DNA of 55,046 bases from an uncultured Roseburia sp. (GTDB taxonomy: Bacteria; Bacillota; Clostridia; Lachnospirales; Lachnospiraceae). Numbering within the stretch: position 1 is the stretch's first letter; each line of letters begins with the position of its first letter. Shown here in pieces: positions 16,732 to 25,461 of the stretch. Under the pieces are notes generated by a model. That model had not been told where the DNA came from and did not search any database. It saw only the letters and a list, made by a program, of their open reading frames with translations. The stretch is taken from the NCBI GenBank assembly GCA_900548205.1, contig URJS01000006.1, positions 1 through 55,046 on the forward strand, given 5' to 3'. Both the position numbers and the translations under genes were made by a program.

Positions 16732-16998
16732 TTACCGTTCGTATTCAATGTCTGCATCCTCGATCAGCTCCGCAAATATCTTGCCGACAGCCGTAAGCTC
16801 CGTGTCGTCCTCCACCATTTCGTATACGACCTCGTCGCCCTCCGTGCAGATTTCTTTCAAGATATATGCCTCACAGTCTTCTGTTTCCTTTTCCGTCACA
16901 AAAAGATATTTTGTTCCGCTTACCTTCGTCTCCTCAACCACAAAAAACGCAAGCTTCTCTTTAGATTTCGGGTCAATAAATACAACTTTCTCCATCAT
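16732..16998 (-). CDS. DUF1292 protein (88 aa)
   Basis: A small acidic protein matching the DUF1292 (YrzB) family: EKVVFIDPKSKEKLAFFVVEETKVSGTKYLFVTE, ending in an acidic segment. Function unknown. It lies between ruvX and rnj, the same neighbourhood as yrzB in Bacillus. GGAG precedes the ATG by 8 bases. Confidence 0.9.
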   Translation of the reverse strand: MMEKVVFIDPKSKEKLAFFVVEETKVSGTKYLFVTEKETEDCEAYILKEICTEGDEVVYEMVEDDTELTAVGKIFAELIEDADIEYER

Positions 16999-17013
16999 TA
17001 CAATTACTCCATT

Positions 17014-17445
17014 TCATCGGCTGCCCATATGAAGCGAATCCAGATAACCCTGCAGGATAAACACCGCTGCAATCTTATCCACATACTTCTTTCGGTCCTC
17101 TCTCCTGATCCCTGTCTCCATCATGAGCCTGTCAGCCGAAACTGTCGTCAAACGCTCATCCCACAAGATGACCTCCACGCCCGTCCGGCGCTCAAGCATC
17201 TCCTGGAACTCTTTTGTTTTCCCGCAACGCTCACCCTCGGTATTATTCATATTCTTCGGGTAACCCAACACGATACGCTCTACCTGATATTCCCGCACAA
17301 TTTCTTCTATCCTTGCCAAAGACTGGCGCAGCTTATTAGGAGATTGTCTTCTGATAATCTCCAATCCCTGCGCCGTCAGTAAAAGCTCGTCGCTGACCGC
17401 AACACCAACAGTCTTCGCGCCGAAATCCAATCCTAAAATCCGCAT
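17014..17445 (-). CDS. ruvX: Holliday-junction resolvase-like RuvX/YqgF (143 aa)
   Basis: An RNase H-fold protein with the opening RILGLDFGAKTVGVAVSD (first catalytic Asp), the middle Glu/Asn segment VERIVLGYPKNMNNTEG, and WDERLTTVSADR. YqgF proteins are proposed Holliday-junction resolvases and have been tied to 16S rRNA 5'-end maturation. It follows ireB by 26 bases and precedes DUF1292, the conserved order in Firmicutes. Confidence 0.95.
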   Translation of the reverse strand: MRILGLDFGAKTVGVAVSDELLLTAQGLEIIRRQSPNKLRQSLARIEEIVREYQVERIVLGYPKNMNNTEGERCGKTKEFQEMLERRTGVEVILWDERLTTVSADRLMMETGIRREDRKKYVDKIAAVFILQGYLDSLHMGSR

Positions 17446-17471
17446 CTTAAAATATCGCCTCTCCGCGCAGC

Positions 17472-17744
17472 TTATTCCCAGTGGTTATTCCTGATATAGG
17501 CGGTTAAAACCTCCTCAACCAGTTCGTCACGCTCTACCTTCATGATCAGACTTCTTGCATTCTTATAGCTGGTGATATAAGTAGGATCACCAGACATAAT
17601 ATATCCAACAATCTGATTCACCGGATTATAGCCCTTCTCCGTCAGTGCATGATAGACGATCGTCAGTATCTCACTCACCTTAAGCTCCGGCTCTTTTTCT
17701 ACTTTAAAATATTGTGTGTTATTGATATTCTGCATATTTGTCAC
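17472..17744 (-). CDS. ireB: IreB family regulatory phosphoprotein (90 aa)
   Basis: Matches the IreB (UPF0297/YrzL) family: LTIVYHALTEKGYNPVNQIVGYIMSGDPTYITSYKNARSLI. In Enterococcus, IreB is a substrate of the PASTA kinase IreK and affects cephalosporin resistance; no kinase is in this window. The frame opens with GTG at 17744; an ATG at 17735 is equally plausible (AAGGG 10 bases upstream). It is the first gene of the ireB-ruvX-DUF1292-rnj run. Confidence 0.95.
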   Translation of the reverse strand: MTNMQNINNTQYFKVEKEPELKVSEILTIVYHALTEKGYNPVNQIVGYIMSGDPTYITSYKNARSLIMKVERDELVEEVLTAYIRNNHWE

Positions 17745-17812
17745 GCCCTTATACCTGCTCTCACAAGAATTTGTGCATTTTATCCTCTTGTGCGAAAAGC
17801 ATTGCTATTTTC

Positions 17813-17841
17813 ATTTTAATATAGTTTGTCCTAAAATTCAA
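17813..17841 (-). promoter_or_regulatory. Probable ireB operon promoter
   Basis: TTGAAT (17841-17836), a 17-base spacer and TAAAAT (17818-17813) on the minus strand. The -35 lies within the last codons of mtaB. The leader of about 70 bases also contains a CACAAGA/TCTTGTG inverted repeat with a 17-base loop. Confidence 0.55.
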
Positions 17842-19138
17842 CCATAAGATAAATGCCTTCCGTCAGTTCTTTTTTTACGATGCCCGAAACAAACTGATTC
17901 TGCAGCTCCCTCTCGCTTTGTACGGCAACCTTGACATACTCCTTCGTATAGCCCGTATAGTATGTCTCGCCCTCCCAGAGAAACTTCTCCTCAAGGAGCG
18001 CCTGCGTCTTTTTCCCTATATAATAATCGCGGAACTCTCTCGACATACGCGCGCCCAATGCGAGCAGCTCCTCGCTGCGCCGCTTTTTTATCTCCTCCGG
18101 TATCTGCTCCTTCATTGCCGCAGCCTTCGTACCCTCGCGCTTGGAATACTGGAAAATATGCATCTCATAAAAACGGATGCGCTCTAAATATGCCCGCGTC
18201 GTCTCAAATTCTTCTTCCGTCTCTCCCGGAAATCCAACGATCACATCCGTGGTGATCGCCGGATGCGCAAAATATCTGCGCAAAATTTCACAGCCCTTTT
18301 CATATTCCGCAGTATCATACCGTCTGTTCATGCGGGAGAGCGTCGCGTCACAGCCGCTCTGTAATGACAGATGAAAATGCGGGCAGATTTTCTCCATACC
18401 TGAGAGCTTTGCAGCAAACTCCTCCGTCACAATGCGCGGCTCTAAGCTGCCCAGCCGGATTCTTTGAATCCCATCCTCTTTATGGACCTGTTCGATCAGA
18501 TGCAGCAGACTGTCGCCTGTATCCACACCGTTAGAGCTTAGGCGAATGCCGGTCAGCACAACCTCCTGATAACCGTTCGCCGCCAGTCTGCGTATCTCCG
18601 CCACCACCTCCTGTGCGGCGCGGCTTCTGACCCTGCCGCGCGCAAACGGTATGATACAATAGCTGCAAAACTGGTTGCAGCCGTCCTGCACCTTGATAAA
18701 CGCTCTCGTATGCTCTGCCGTCTTTTCCAAAAACAGCTCCTCATACTCCTGTTTCTCATGGTTAATATCCGTCACGCTTTTGGTCTTTCCGCAAGACGCT
18801 TCATATTCATTTAGAAGCTCCAACAGCTCATGCTTTTTATTATTTCCTATCACAATGTCGATCGCATCATCGACAAGCGCCTGCTCCTCCTTTGTCTGCA
18901 CATAGCATCCAGCCCCGACAACGATCGCCTCGGGATTCATCTTTTTTGCCCGGTGCAGCATCTGTCTTGACTTCCTGTCCGCCATATTCGTCACCGAACA
19001 GGTATTGATCACATAGACGTCGGCGCGTTCCGTAAAGGGCACGATCTCATATCCCGCCCCCTCCAGCAGCTGCTGCATTGCCTCCGTCTCATATGCATTT
19101 ACCTTACATCCCAAATTATGTAACGCCGCTTTTTTCAT
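17831..19138 (-). CDS. mtaB: tRNA t6A37 methylthiotransferase MtaB (435 aa)
   Basis: A methylthiotransferase with the three expected parts: an N-terminal UPF0004 domain (AALHNLGCKVNAYETEAM, with Cys residues for the auxiliary cluster), a radical SAM domain with CNQFCSYCIIPFARGR (CxxxCxxC), and a C-terminal TRAM-like region. MtaB converts t6A37 to ms2t6A37 in ANN-decoding tRNAs. The opening HNLGCKVNAYE favours MtaB over MiaB and RimO. It is preceded by an AAGGAGG site and is divergent from the HPr-like gene. Confidence 0.94.
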   Translation of the reverse strand: MKKAALHNLGCKVNAYETEAMQQLLEGAGYEIVPFTERADVYVINTCSVTNMADRKSRQMLHRAKKMNPEAIVVGAGCYVQTKEEQALVDDAIDIVIGNNKKHELLELLNEYEASCGKTKSVTDINHEKQEYEELFLEKTAEHTRAFIKVQDGCNQFCSYCIIPFARGRVRSRAAQEVVAEIRRLAANGYQEVVLTGIRLSSNGVDTGDSLLHLIEQVHKEDGIQRIRLGSLEPRIVTEEFAAKLSGMEKICPHFHLSLQSGCDATLSRMNRRYDTAEYEKGCEILRRYFAHPAITTDVIVGFPGETEEEFETTRAYLERIRFYEMHIFQYSKREGTKAAAMKEQIPEEIKKRRSEELLALGARMSREFRDYYIGKKTQALLEEKFLWEGETYYTGYTKEYVKVAVQSERELQNQFVSGIVKKELTEGIYLMVEF

Positions 19139-19190
19139 CTCTGCCTCCTTTTTGTATTCCTTCCATTTTAAACGTGGGCGTACAAGTCTG

Positions 19191-19225
19191 TGGCTGAAAA
19201 ATTTCTGTCTATGATCCTTCAGCCA
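19191..19225. repeat. Inverted repeat between mtaB and the HPr-like gene
   Basis: TGGCTGAA (19191-19198) and TTCAGCCA (19218-19225) form 8-bp arms around a 19-base loop. It sits in the divergent region, upstream of both genes, and could be a regulator site or a leader hairpin. Nothing else decides between these. Confidence 0.4.
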
Positions 19226-19257
19226 TATTTCCTGCTCATTTTCACTTGCTTTTTATG

Positions 19258-19286
19258 TTGACTTTTCCATGAAAAACCATTACTAT
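19258..19286 (+). promoter_or_regulatory. Promoter of the HPr-like gene
   Basis: TTGACT (19258-19263), a 17-base spacer, and TACTAT (19281-19286). It is followed by AAGGAGGT at 19313-19320, seven bases before the ATG. It is the only clear plus-strand promoter in the window. Confidence 0.75.
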
Positions 19287-19327
19287 AGAACTATCTTGAA
19301 ACAGTTAATTCTAAGGAGGTTTTTCAC

Positions 19328-19558
19328 ATGAAAACAGTACAGATTTCTTTAAACTCCATTGACAAGGTAAAGTCTTTTGTCAACGCTATCACACAGTATG
19401 AATTTGATTTTGACTTAATCTCTGGCAGATATGTGATTGACGCAAAGTCTATTATGGGTATCTTCAGCTTAGATTTATCCAAGCCGATCGACCTTGCCAT
19501 TCATGCAGAGACGAATGTGGACGAGATTATGGAAACCTTAAAGCCTTACCTGATCTAA
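19328..19558 (+). CDS. HPr-like (Crh-like) protein without the phosphotransfer histidine (76 aa)
   Basis: The fold and length match HPr: a central AKSIMGIFSLDL equals the HPr segment around regulatory Ser46 (here Ser41). At the site of HPr His15 (the HARPA motif) it reads NSIDKVKS, so the PEP-dependent phosphotransfer residue is missing. B. subtilis Crh similarly lacks His15 but keeps Ser46 and acts with CcpA. A regulatory rather than transport role is therefore inferred. It stands alone on the plus strand with its own promoter, a perfect ribosome binding site and a terminator. Confidence 0.85.
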   Translation: MKTVQISLNSIDKVKSFVNAITQYEFDFDLISGRYVIDAKSIMGIFSLDLSKPIDLAIHAETNVDEIMETLKPYLI

Positions 19559-19574
19559 TTTCTTAAAAAGCGCA

Positions 19575-19601
19575 CCGCAGGAAGATTTCCTGCGGTTTTT
19601 T
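19575..19601 (+). terminator. Rho-independent terminator after the HPr-like gene
   Basis: Stem CCGCAGGAA / TTCCTGCGG with a 3-base loop, followed by six Ts. On the other strand the hairpin is followed after five bases by TTTTT, so it could also serve thiI, which ends at 19631. Confidence 0.9.
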
Positions 19602-19630
19602 CAATTCACGATCATTGTGGATTGATTTTC

Positions 19631-20812
19631 TTATCCTTCAAGCTCTATCACCTCTGTCGTGTCGATCGCCGCCTGCATCAGCGCGTCGATCTTCTCATCA
19701 AGCTTCTTCTCATCATTATGGATCACATTTAAGCTCGGCTTTGTGACCGGATGCTTTGCCACAAAAATCGTACAGCAATCCTCATACGGCAAAATCGACG
19801 TCTCGTATGCGCCGATCCTCTCGGACACCTCCACGATCTCCTGCTTATCAAAGCCGATCAGCGGACGGTACACAGGCATCGTGCAGACCTCGTTTGTCGC
19901 CGCTAATGACTGCATCGTCTGGCTTGCCACCTGTCCAATGCTCTCTCCGGTAATGAGTCCCAGGCATTTATGTTCCTTCGCAAAATGCTCCGCAAGCTTC
20001 ATCATGTAGCGGCGCATGATAATTGTAAGCTCCTCATGCGGGCACTGCTCATAGATGTAGAGCTGAATGTCCGTAAAGTTTACGACATGCAGCTTCATCG
20101 GACCGGAATATTTTGCAACAATCTTTGCCAGATCGACAACCTTCTGCTTTGCGCGCTCTGACGTATAAGGCGGCGCATGAAAATAAACTGCGTCTATGGA
20201 TACGCCACGCTTTGCGATCATATAGCCCGCCACCGGACTGTCAATGCCCCCCGATAAGAGCAGCATCGCGCTGCCGTTTGTCCCGACCGGCATACCGCCC
20301 GGTCCGGGAATGATCACAGAATAGATGTTAATCTGGTTGCGGATCTCAACATTCAGCACAACCTCAGGCTGATGCACGTCCACACGGGTTTTGGGAAATG
20401 CCTCCAGAATCTTCTCGCCCAGCTTTGCATTGATCTCCATCGACTCCATCGGGTAATTTTTACGCGCACGTCTCGCATTGACCTTAAAGGTAAACTGCTT
20501 GTCCGCATAGACACGGTCGATGTAAGCGAGCACTTCCTCTGCAAGACGCTCAAAGCCTTCATCCTCAATAAGAACGACCGGACAGATGCCGACGATACCG
20601 AACACACATTTTAATGCGCCGATCACCTCGTCATGATCATACTCCCCTTCCGCATCCACATAAATCCGTCCCTGCTCCTTGCGCACGCGGAATTTACCGT
20701 CCACCTTTTTTAACACACGGCTGATCCTGCCGACAAGCGCATCCTCGAACAGATAACGGTTTTTCCCCTTAATTGCAATTTCTGCGTACTTAATTAAAAA
20801 TGATCTGTACAT
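19631..20812 (-). CDS. thiI: tRNA 4-thiouridine synthase ThiI (393 aa)
   Basis: A THUMP domain (about residues 60-165) followed by a PP-loop ATPase with LLLSGGIDSPVAGY (SGGxDS). ThiI adenylates U8 of tRNA and transfers sulfur to make s4U. It is the short form without the C-terminal rhodanese domain of E. coli ThiI, typical in Firmicutes, where a dedicated cysteine desulfurase supplies sulfur. Such a desulfurase gene lies immediately upstream, 51 bases away. GGAG precedes the ATG. Confidence 0.95.
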   Translation of the reverse strand: MYRSFLIKYAEIAIKGKNRYLFEDALVGRISRVLKKVDGKFRVRKEQGRIYVDAEGEYDHDEVIGALKCVFGIVGICPVVLIEDEGFERLAEEVLAYIDRVYADKQFTFKVNARRARKNYPMESMEINAKLGEKILEAFPKTRVDVHQPEVVLNVEIRNQINIYSVIIPGPGGMPVGTNGSAMLLLSGGIDSPVAGYMIAKRGVSIDAVYFHAPPYTSERAKQKVVDLAKIVAKYSGPMKLHVVNFTDIQLYIYEQCPHEELTIIMRRYMMKLAEHFAKEHKCLGLITGESIGQVASQTMQSLAATNEVCTMPVYRPLIGFDKQEIVEVSERIGAYETSILPYEDCCTIFVAKHPVTKPSLNVIHNDEKKLDEKIDALMQAAIDTTEVIELEG

Positions 20813-20863
20813 ATATAATCTCCATTCTTTTTACATACGTTTGCTCTCATATGTCTATCCGAT

Positions 20864-22018
20864 CTATCTGCGGACAAATTTTCTGCGGAACGGAATGATC
20901 TCCTTCATTTTCTCCGCCGCATAATCGACCTCCTCCTCCGTCGTATCAACGCTAAGGCTGATACGGATCGTCGATTCCACTGCACCTTTGGAAAGTCCAA
21001 GCGCCTGCAGCGTGCGGCTTGGCGCTGGCTTATGCGAGGAGCAGGCGCTGCCCGCTGACACATAAATGCCATACTCCTCCAGAGAGTGCAGCATGACCTC
21101 GCTTTTCACATCACGAATGCTGATGCTTACAATGTGCGGCGCGCAGCTTCTGTCTGTTCTGCTATTTACCGTCACGCCCTCAATCTCCCCAATGCCTGCG
21201 ATCAGACGCTCTCTTAGCGCATGCATCCGCTCTATTTTTCCCTCAAAATCCTCATAAATCTCCGCCGCGGCTTCCCCAAGCGCAGCCACCCCCGGCACAT
21301 TCTCCGTTCCTGACCGCAGCCCCTTCTGCTGCCCGCCGCCGAAAATCATCGGCTGGACCTTTACCTTATCTGCAATATACAAAAATCCTGTGCCCTTGGG
21401 CGCATGAATCTTATGACCACTGACCGAAAGAAGGTCAATCCCCCATTTTTTTGGGTAAATGTAAAATTTTCCGTATGCCTGAATAGCATCCACATGAAAC
21501 AGCGTGTTTGGGTTCTTCTCCTTGATCAGCTTCCCAGCTTCCATCACAGGCTCCAAGGCGCCAATTTCATTATTTACCATCATGATCGACACAAGCACTG
21601 TGTCTTCACGCAGAGCACATCGCAATTCCTCTAAGGAAATCACACCGTCCCGATCAACAGAAAGCTCCGTGATCTCATATCCAAGCCCCTTTAAATGTGC
21701 CAGCGGCGCATGGACGGACGGATGCTCAACGGCAGTTGTAATGATATGTCTGCCAAGCCGCTGATTTGCCAATGCCCCGCCGATCAGCGCCAGATTATTC
21801 GATTCTGTTCCGCCGGAGGTGAACAAAAGCTCTCTCCCGTCAAGCTTTAACGTCCGCGCGATCTGCTCGCGCGCCCGCCGGATATAATCCTCCGCTTCTT
21901 TCCCTTTATTGTGCAGCGAGGAAGGATTTCCATAATCCTCCGCCAATACCTGCAGCATCAGATCCCTTGCGCGCGCACTGCACCGGGTCGTTGCCGAATT
22001 ATCCAAATATACTTCCAT
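20864..22018 (-). CDS. nifS: Cysteine desulfurase, NifS/IscS family (384 aa)
   Basis: A PLP enzyme that takes sulfur from cysteine. It shows YLDNSATTRCS at the start, the PLP lysine context SVSGHKIHAPKG, and the active-site cysteine loop SAGSACSSHKPAPS. Its position next to thiI suggests it feeds s4U8 synthesis, as NifZ does in Bacillus; no isc or suf scaffold gene is nearby. Initiation context is weak (GTGGAAAA before the ATG). Confidence 0.94.
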   Translation of the reverse strand: MEVYLDNSATTRCSARARDLMLQVLAEDYGNPSSLHNKGKEAEDYIRRAREQIARTLKLDGRELLFTSGGTESNNLALIGGALANQRLGRHIITTAVEHPSVHAPLAHLKGLGYEITELSVDRDGVISLEELRCALREDTVLVSIMMVNNEIGALEPVMEAGKLIKEKNPNTLFHVDAIQAYGKFYIYPKKWGIDLLSVSGHKIHAPKGTGFLYIADKVKVQPMIFGGGQQKGLRSGTENVPGVAALGEAAAEIYEDFEGKIERMHALRERLIAGIGEIEGVTVNSRTDRSCAPHIVSISIRDVKSEVMLHSLEEYGIYVSAGSACSSHKPAPSRTLQALGLSKGAVESTIRISLSVDTTEEEVDYAAEKMKEIIPFRRKFVRR

Positions 22019-22033
22019 TTTTCCACGCCTTCT

Positions 22034-22780
22034 TTATTCTTTTCCCGTCTCAAGATGATACATCAAAACGGACAGCGTGGCAAGCCCCGCCGTCTCTGTC
22101 CGCAAAATGCGTCCTCCGAGGGATATCAGTCTCATATCATGCTCACGCGCCAGCTCGATCTCCCCATCGGAAAAACCGCCCTCCGGTCCAATAAAAATAC
22201 CGACACTCTGTCCCGGTACGATCGCCTCCATGACTTCTCGTGTCGCCGCCATCCCACGCTCATTCTCGTAGGGAACAAGCACGACATCAAGCTCTGCCGC
22301 TGCCGCTAACGCCTCCTGATAACTCACCGGGTGCTCCACCTTGGGGATGATGCTTCTCTTTGACTGCTTTGCGGCGCTCTTTGCGATCTCCTGCCAGCGC
22401 GCCGTCTTTGCCGCGGCTTTTTTTTCATCAAGCTTCACCACACAGTTTTTCATCGCCACCGGAATGATCTCGTATGCACCAAGTTCCACTGCCTTCTGGA
22501 TGATAAGCTCCATCTTATCGCTTTTGGGCAGTCCCTGAAACAGATAAATCCGGCTGGGAAGCTCCGTATCGGGAGCACACTCCTCCGCAAGCGCGACAAG
22601 CACCGTCTCACCGGAAAACTCCGCGATCCTGCCGAAATAATTTTTGCCCGATGTACTGCTGATACGCACCCGCTCGCCATGCTTCATACGCAATACATTT
22701 TTGATATGATTGACATCGCTTCCCTCAATAGTCACGGTACGCTCCCCGACCTGTGTATCCTCTACAAAAAACTGATACAT
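22034..22780 (-). CDS. rsmE: 16S rRNA m3U1498 methyltransferase RsmE (248 aa)
   Basis: A SPOUT-class methyltransferase with the N-terminal PUA-like part (MYQFFVEDTQVGERTVTIEG) and the C-terminal knot motifs IGPEGGFSDGE and SLGGRILRTETA. It methylates U1498 of 16S rRNA. It sits between prmA and the desulfurase gene; prmA-rsmE pairing is common in Firmicutes. Length is normal. Confidence 0.95.
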   Translation of the reverse strand: MYQFFVEDTQVGERTVTIEGSDVNHIKNVLRMKHGERVRISSTSGKNYFGRIAEFSGETVLVALAEECAPDTELPSRIYLFQGLPKSDKMELIIQKAVELGAYEIIPVAMKNCVVKLDEKKAAAKTARWQEIAKSAAKQSKRSIIPKVEHPVSYQEALAAAAELDVVLVPYENERGMAATREVMEAIVPGQSVGIFIGPEGGFSDGEIELAREHDMRLISLGGRILRTETAGLATLSVLMYHLETGKE

Positions 22781-22836
22781 AACCTGTTCCTCTTATCCCG
22801 CACAGCCTTCTCCCACTTGTTTTCCAAGAACCAATG

Positions 22837-23817
22837 CTATTTTCTCGCCGTGATATTCACCCACTCGCCCTGATGGTTGATTTCCACAACGGTAAGTCCC
22901 GCCTGTTCGATCGCTTGCTTCACTTCATTTTCCTTAAAATCAATAATCCCGGACGTGATAAAATAACCGCCCTCTTTTAAAAGCGCCGGAATCACAGGCG
23001 CCATCGGGATGATGACGTCCGCCAGAATATTTGCGACCACAATCTCATATTTCTCACTGCCGACCTTCTGCTGCAATGCCGCATCGTCGATCAGATTACC
23101 GACATAAAATGTTCCAAGCGCCGTGTCCAGATGGTTGACCTCCATGTTTTCCCGCGTGGACGTCATGCAGTCCGCATCCAGATCCGTCCCCACAACCGCA
23201 GACGCACCGAGCTTTAACGCCACGATCGACAAAATCCCGCTGCCGCAGCCAACATCAAGCACCCGCGGCGCTGTCCACTCCGGCGTATACTCCTTCGTCC
23301 CGCGGATATATTTTAACAGCTGACGGATGCAAAGCTGCGTCGTCTCATGCTTCCCCGTGCCAAACGACACACCCGGATCAATCTCGATCAAAAACTTGTC
23401 CGCGTCCTCCGGTTTTAACTCCTCCCACGTCGGCTTGATCAGAATATCGTCAATGTAAAAGGATGAAAAAAACTGTTTCCAGTTGTTGATCCAGTCCAGA
23501 TCCTCCGTCACATCGGAGGTGATAATACCGCTGCCGACCTCCACCGTCCGGCGCAGCTCCTCCAGCGCAGTCTTTACCTGCTTTAACAGTTCCGTGAAAT
23601 CCTCTCCGTGATCCTCAAGGTAAAAGCTGACATGGCTCACGCCGTCGTCCGGCGGGAGCTCCGGCAGAAAATCAATAAACATGTCTGCCTGATCCTCCTT
23701 GGATAGAGGAATGTTGTCCTCAATCTCCACACCCTCAATGCCAAGCTCCATGAGCATGGCACTTATAAAATCCTCAGCCGCTGTCGTCGTCTCGATCGTA
23801 TATTTCTTCCACTTCAT
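22837..23817 (-). CDS. prmA: Ribosomal protein L11 methyltransferase PrmA (326 aa)
   Basis: Class I methyltransferase with an N-terminal substrate-recognition domain (YTIETTTAAEDFISAMLMELGIEGVEIED) and SAM motifs VLDVGCGSGILSIVALKLGA and VVANILADVI. It trimethylates L11. The start at 23817 (MKWKKYTIETT) is preferred because GGAG lies 9 bases before it; the frame is open up to 23844. It is the first gene of prmA-rsmE-nifS-thiI. Confidence 0.95.
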   Translation of the reverse strand: MKWKKYTIETTTAAEDFISAMLMELGIEGVEIEDNIPLSKEDQADMFIDFLPELPPDDGVSHVSFYLEDHGEDFTELLKQVKTALEELRRTVEVGSGIITSDVTEDLDWINNWKQFFSSFYIDDILIKPTWEELKPEDADKFLIEIDPGVSFGTGKHETTQLCIRQLLKYIRGTKEYTPEWTAPRVLDVGCGSGILSIVALKLGASAVVGTDLDADCMTSTRENMEVNHLDTALGTFYVGNLIDDAALQQKVGSEKYEIVVANILADVIIPMAPVIPALLKEGGYFITSGIIDFKENEVKQAIEQAGLTVVEINHQGEWVNITARK

Positions 23818-23859
23818 AAAAAATGTCTCCATTCCGTATCTCATTGTGCAATAATAGAT

Positions 23860-23888
23860 ATAGTATCACAATTCATGGTTCGTTGCAA
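23860..23888 (-). promoter_or_regulatory. Promoter of prmA-rsmE-nifS-thiI
   Basis: TTGCAA (23888-23883), a 17-base spacer and TACTAT (23865-23860) on the minus strand, about 43 bases before the chosen prmA start. The rest of the 23890-24023 gap shows no convincing gene. Confidence 0.65.
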
Positions 23889-24023
23889 ATTCAAAAATAT
23901 TCGACGCACAAGAGTACTTATTCCATATAAAAAGGACAGCAGAAGCACCAGCGGCATGATACCGTTTTTCTTTAGGAAATTCCGATACCCCTCATGCTTT
24001 CTGCCATCCCTTTTCAATTTTTC

Positions 24024-25445
24024 TTATAGGATTGATCCTAAATCTTCACCGTTTGTCGCAATCACCTTCCTATACCAGTCAAATGATTTTTTTCTCAAGC
24101 GTTTCAACGTTCCATTTCCATGGTCATCGCGATCCACATAAATAAATCCGTAACGTTTTTTCATTTCACCTGTTCCTGCCGAGATCAGATCAATGCATCC
24201 CCACGGGGTATAACCCATCAACGCAACATGATCTATCTCCACCGCCTTTTTCATTTCCTCAATATGCTGTCTTAAATAGTCAATGCGATAATCGTCACAA
24301 ATTGTACCATCCTCTTCCACTTGATCCACAGCACCCATGCCGTTCTCCACAATAAACAGCGGTATCTGATACCGGTCGTACAGATTGTTTAACGCAACTC
24401 GCAGTCCAATCGGATCGATCTGCCAGCCCCAGTCTGTCACTTTCAAATAAGGATTTCTTCCGCCTCCGATGACGTTTCCTTCTGCATATTCCAGATTTTC
24501 ACCCTCGATCGAAGAAAAGTAATAGCTGAATCCAATGTAGTCCACACGACCCTCACTTAAAATTTCCAGATCTCCCGGTGCTGTCTCAATCTTTACATGA
24601 TATTTTTCCCACACGGAGGTACAGGTATTTGTGTATCTTCCTTTTACATGAACATCACCGTAATAATAAGTAAATAACATCCTGTTCCTCACCGCAACCT
24701 GATCCTCGGGCGCACACGTTGCCGCATAAAACAGCGGGTACAGCAGCATACAGCCAATTTTAAAATCAGGATTGATCTTATGTCCAATGCTTACCGCTTT
24801 TGCACTGGCAACAAGCATATGATGAGACGCCTGCAAGATCGTCTGATATGGCTCCTCGCCTTCCTCATAGATGATACCCGCCTGATGCCATGGTCTTTTT
24901 GCTTCCGCGCTTGCATTGATCTCATTAAATGTCATCCAGTATTCCACTTTATCTTTATAACGCTCAAACACAACCTCACAGTAACGCGTATAAAAATCGA
25001 TCAATTTGCGGTTTCTCCATGAGCCATATTTTTTTACCAGATACAGCGGCATTTCATAGTGCGATAATGTGACTACCGGTTTTATCCCATATTTAAGCAG
25101 TTCGTCAAACACATCATCGTAAAACTTTAAGCCTTCCTCGTTTGCCGTCTCTTCATCGCCATTTGGAAAGATTCTTGTCCATGCAATCGACATCCGAAAG
25201 CATCGAAATCCCATCTCGGCAAACAATGCGATATCCTCCTTATAATGATGATAAAAGTCTGTTGCCACATGACTTGGATAATATGCATCCGGAAAAATTT
25301 CCTCGTCAATCTGCCTCTGTACGCCATGTCGTGCCCCTCTCTCGACATCAACAATGCTCAGTCCCTTTTTGCCTTCCAGATAACCACCCTCATACTGGTT
25401 CGCGGCGGTCGCTCCGCCCCATAAAAAATCTTTTGAAAATTTCAT
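24024..25445 (-). CDS. bglA: 6-phospho-beta-glucosidase, glycoside hydrolase family 1 (473 aa)
   Basis: GH1 enzyme that hydrolyses beta-glucoside-6-phosphates taken up by the PTS. It has the N-terminal signature FSKDFLWGGATAANQYEGG, the acid/base glutamate in WMTFNEINA, and the nucleophile in IVENGMGAVD. The ATG at 25445 is chosen over an upstream in-frame start because GAGG lies just before it. It is the last gene of the licT-bglP-bglA operon, 16 bases after the PTS gene. Codon use looks more AT-rich than the core genes around it. Confidence 0.95.
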   Translation of the reverse strand: MKFSKDFLWGGATAANQYEGGYLEGKKGLSIVDVERGARHGVQRQIDEEIFPDAYYPSHVATDFYHHYKEDIALFAEMGFRCFRMSIAWTRIFPNGDEETANEEGLKFYDDVFDELLKYGIKPVVTLSHYEMPLYLVKKYGSWRNRKLIDFYTRYCEVVFERYKDKVEYWMTFNEINASAEAKRPWHQAGIIYEEGEEPYQTILQASHHMLVASAKAVSIGHKINPDFKIGCMLLYPLFYAATCAPEDQVAVRNRMLFTYYYGDVHVKGRYTNTCTSVWEKYHVKIETAPGDLEILSEGRVDYIGFSYYFSSIEGENLEYAEGNVIGGGRNPYLKVTDWGWQIDPIGLRVALNNLYDRYQIPLFIVENGMGAVDQVEEDGTICDDYRIDYLRQHIEEMKKAVEIDHVALMGYTPWGCIDLISAGTGEMKKRYGFIYVDRDDHGNGTLKRLRKKSFDWYRKVIATNGEDLGSIL

Positions 25446-25461
25446 TTTTAACCTCACATAT

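Noticed and set aside
19561..19630. Small RNA gene between the HPr-like gene and thiI
   Set aside because: The only structure is the HPr-like gene's terminator.
23845..23965. Short minus-strand frame (starting MPLVLLLSFLYG) between bglA and prmA
   Set aside because: No ribosome binding site, and it overlaps the prmA promoter; probably chance.
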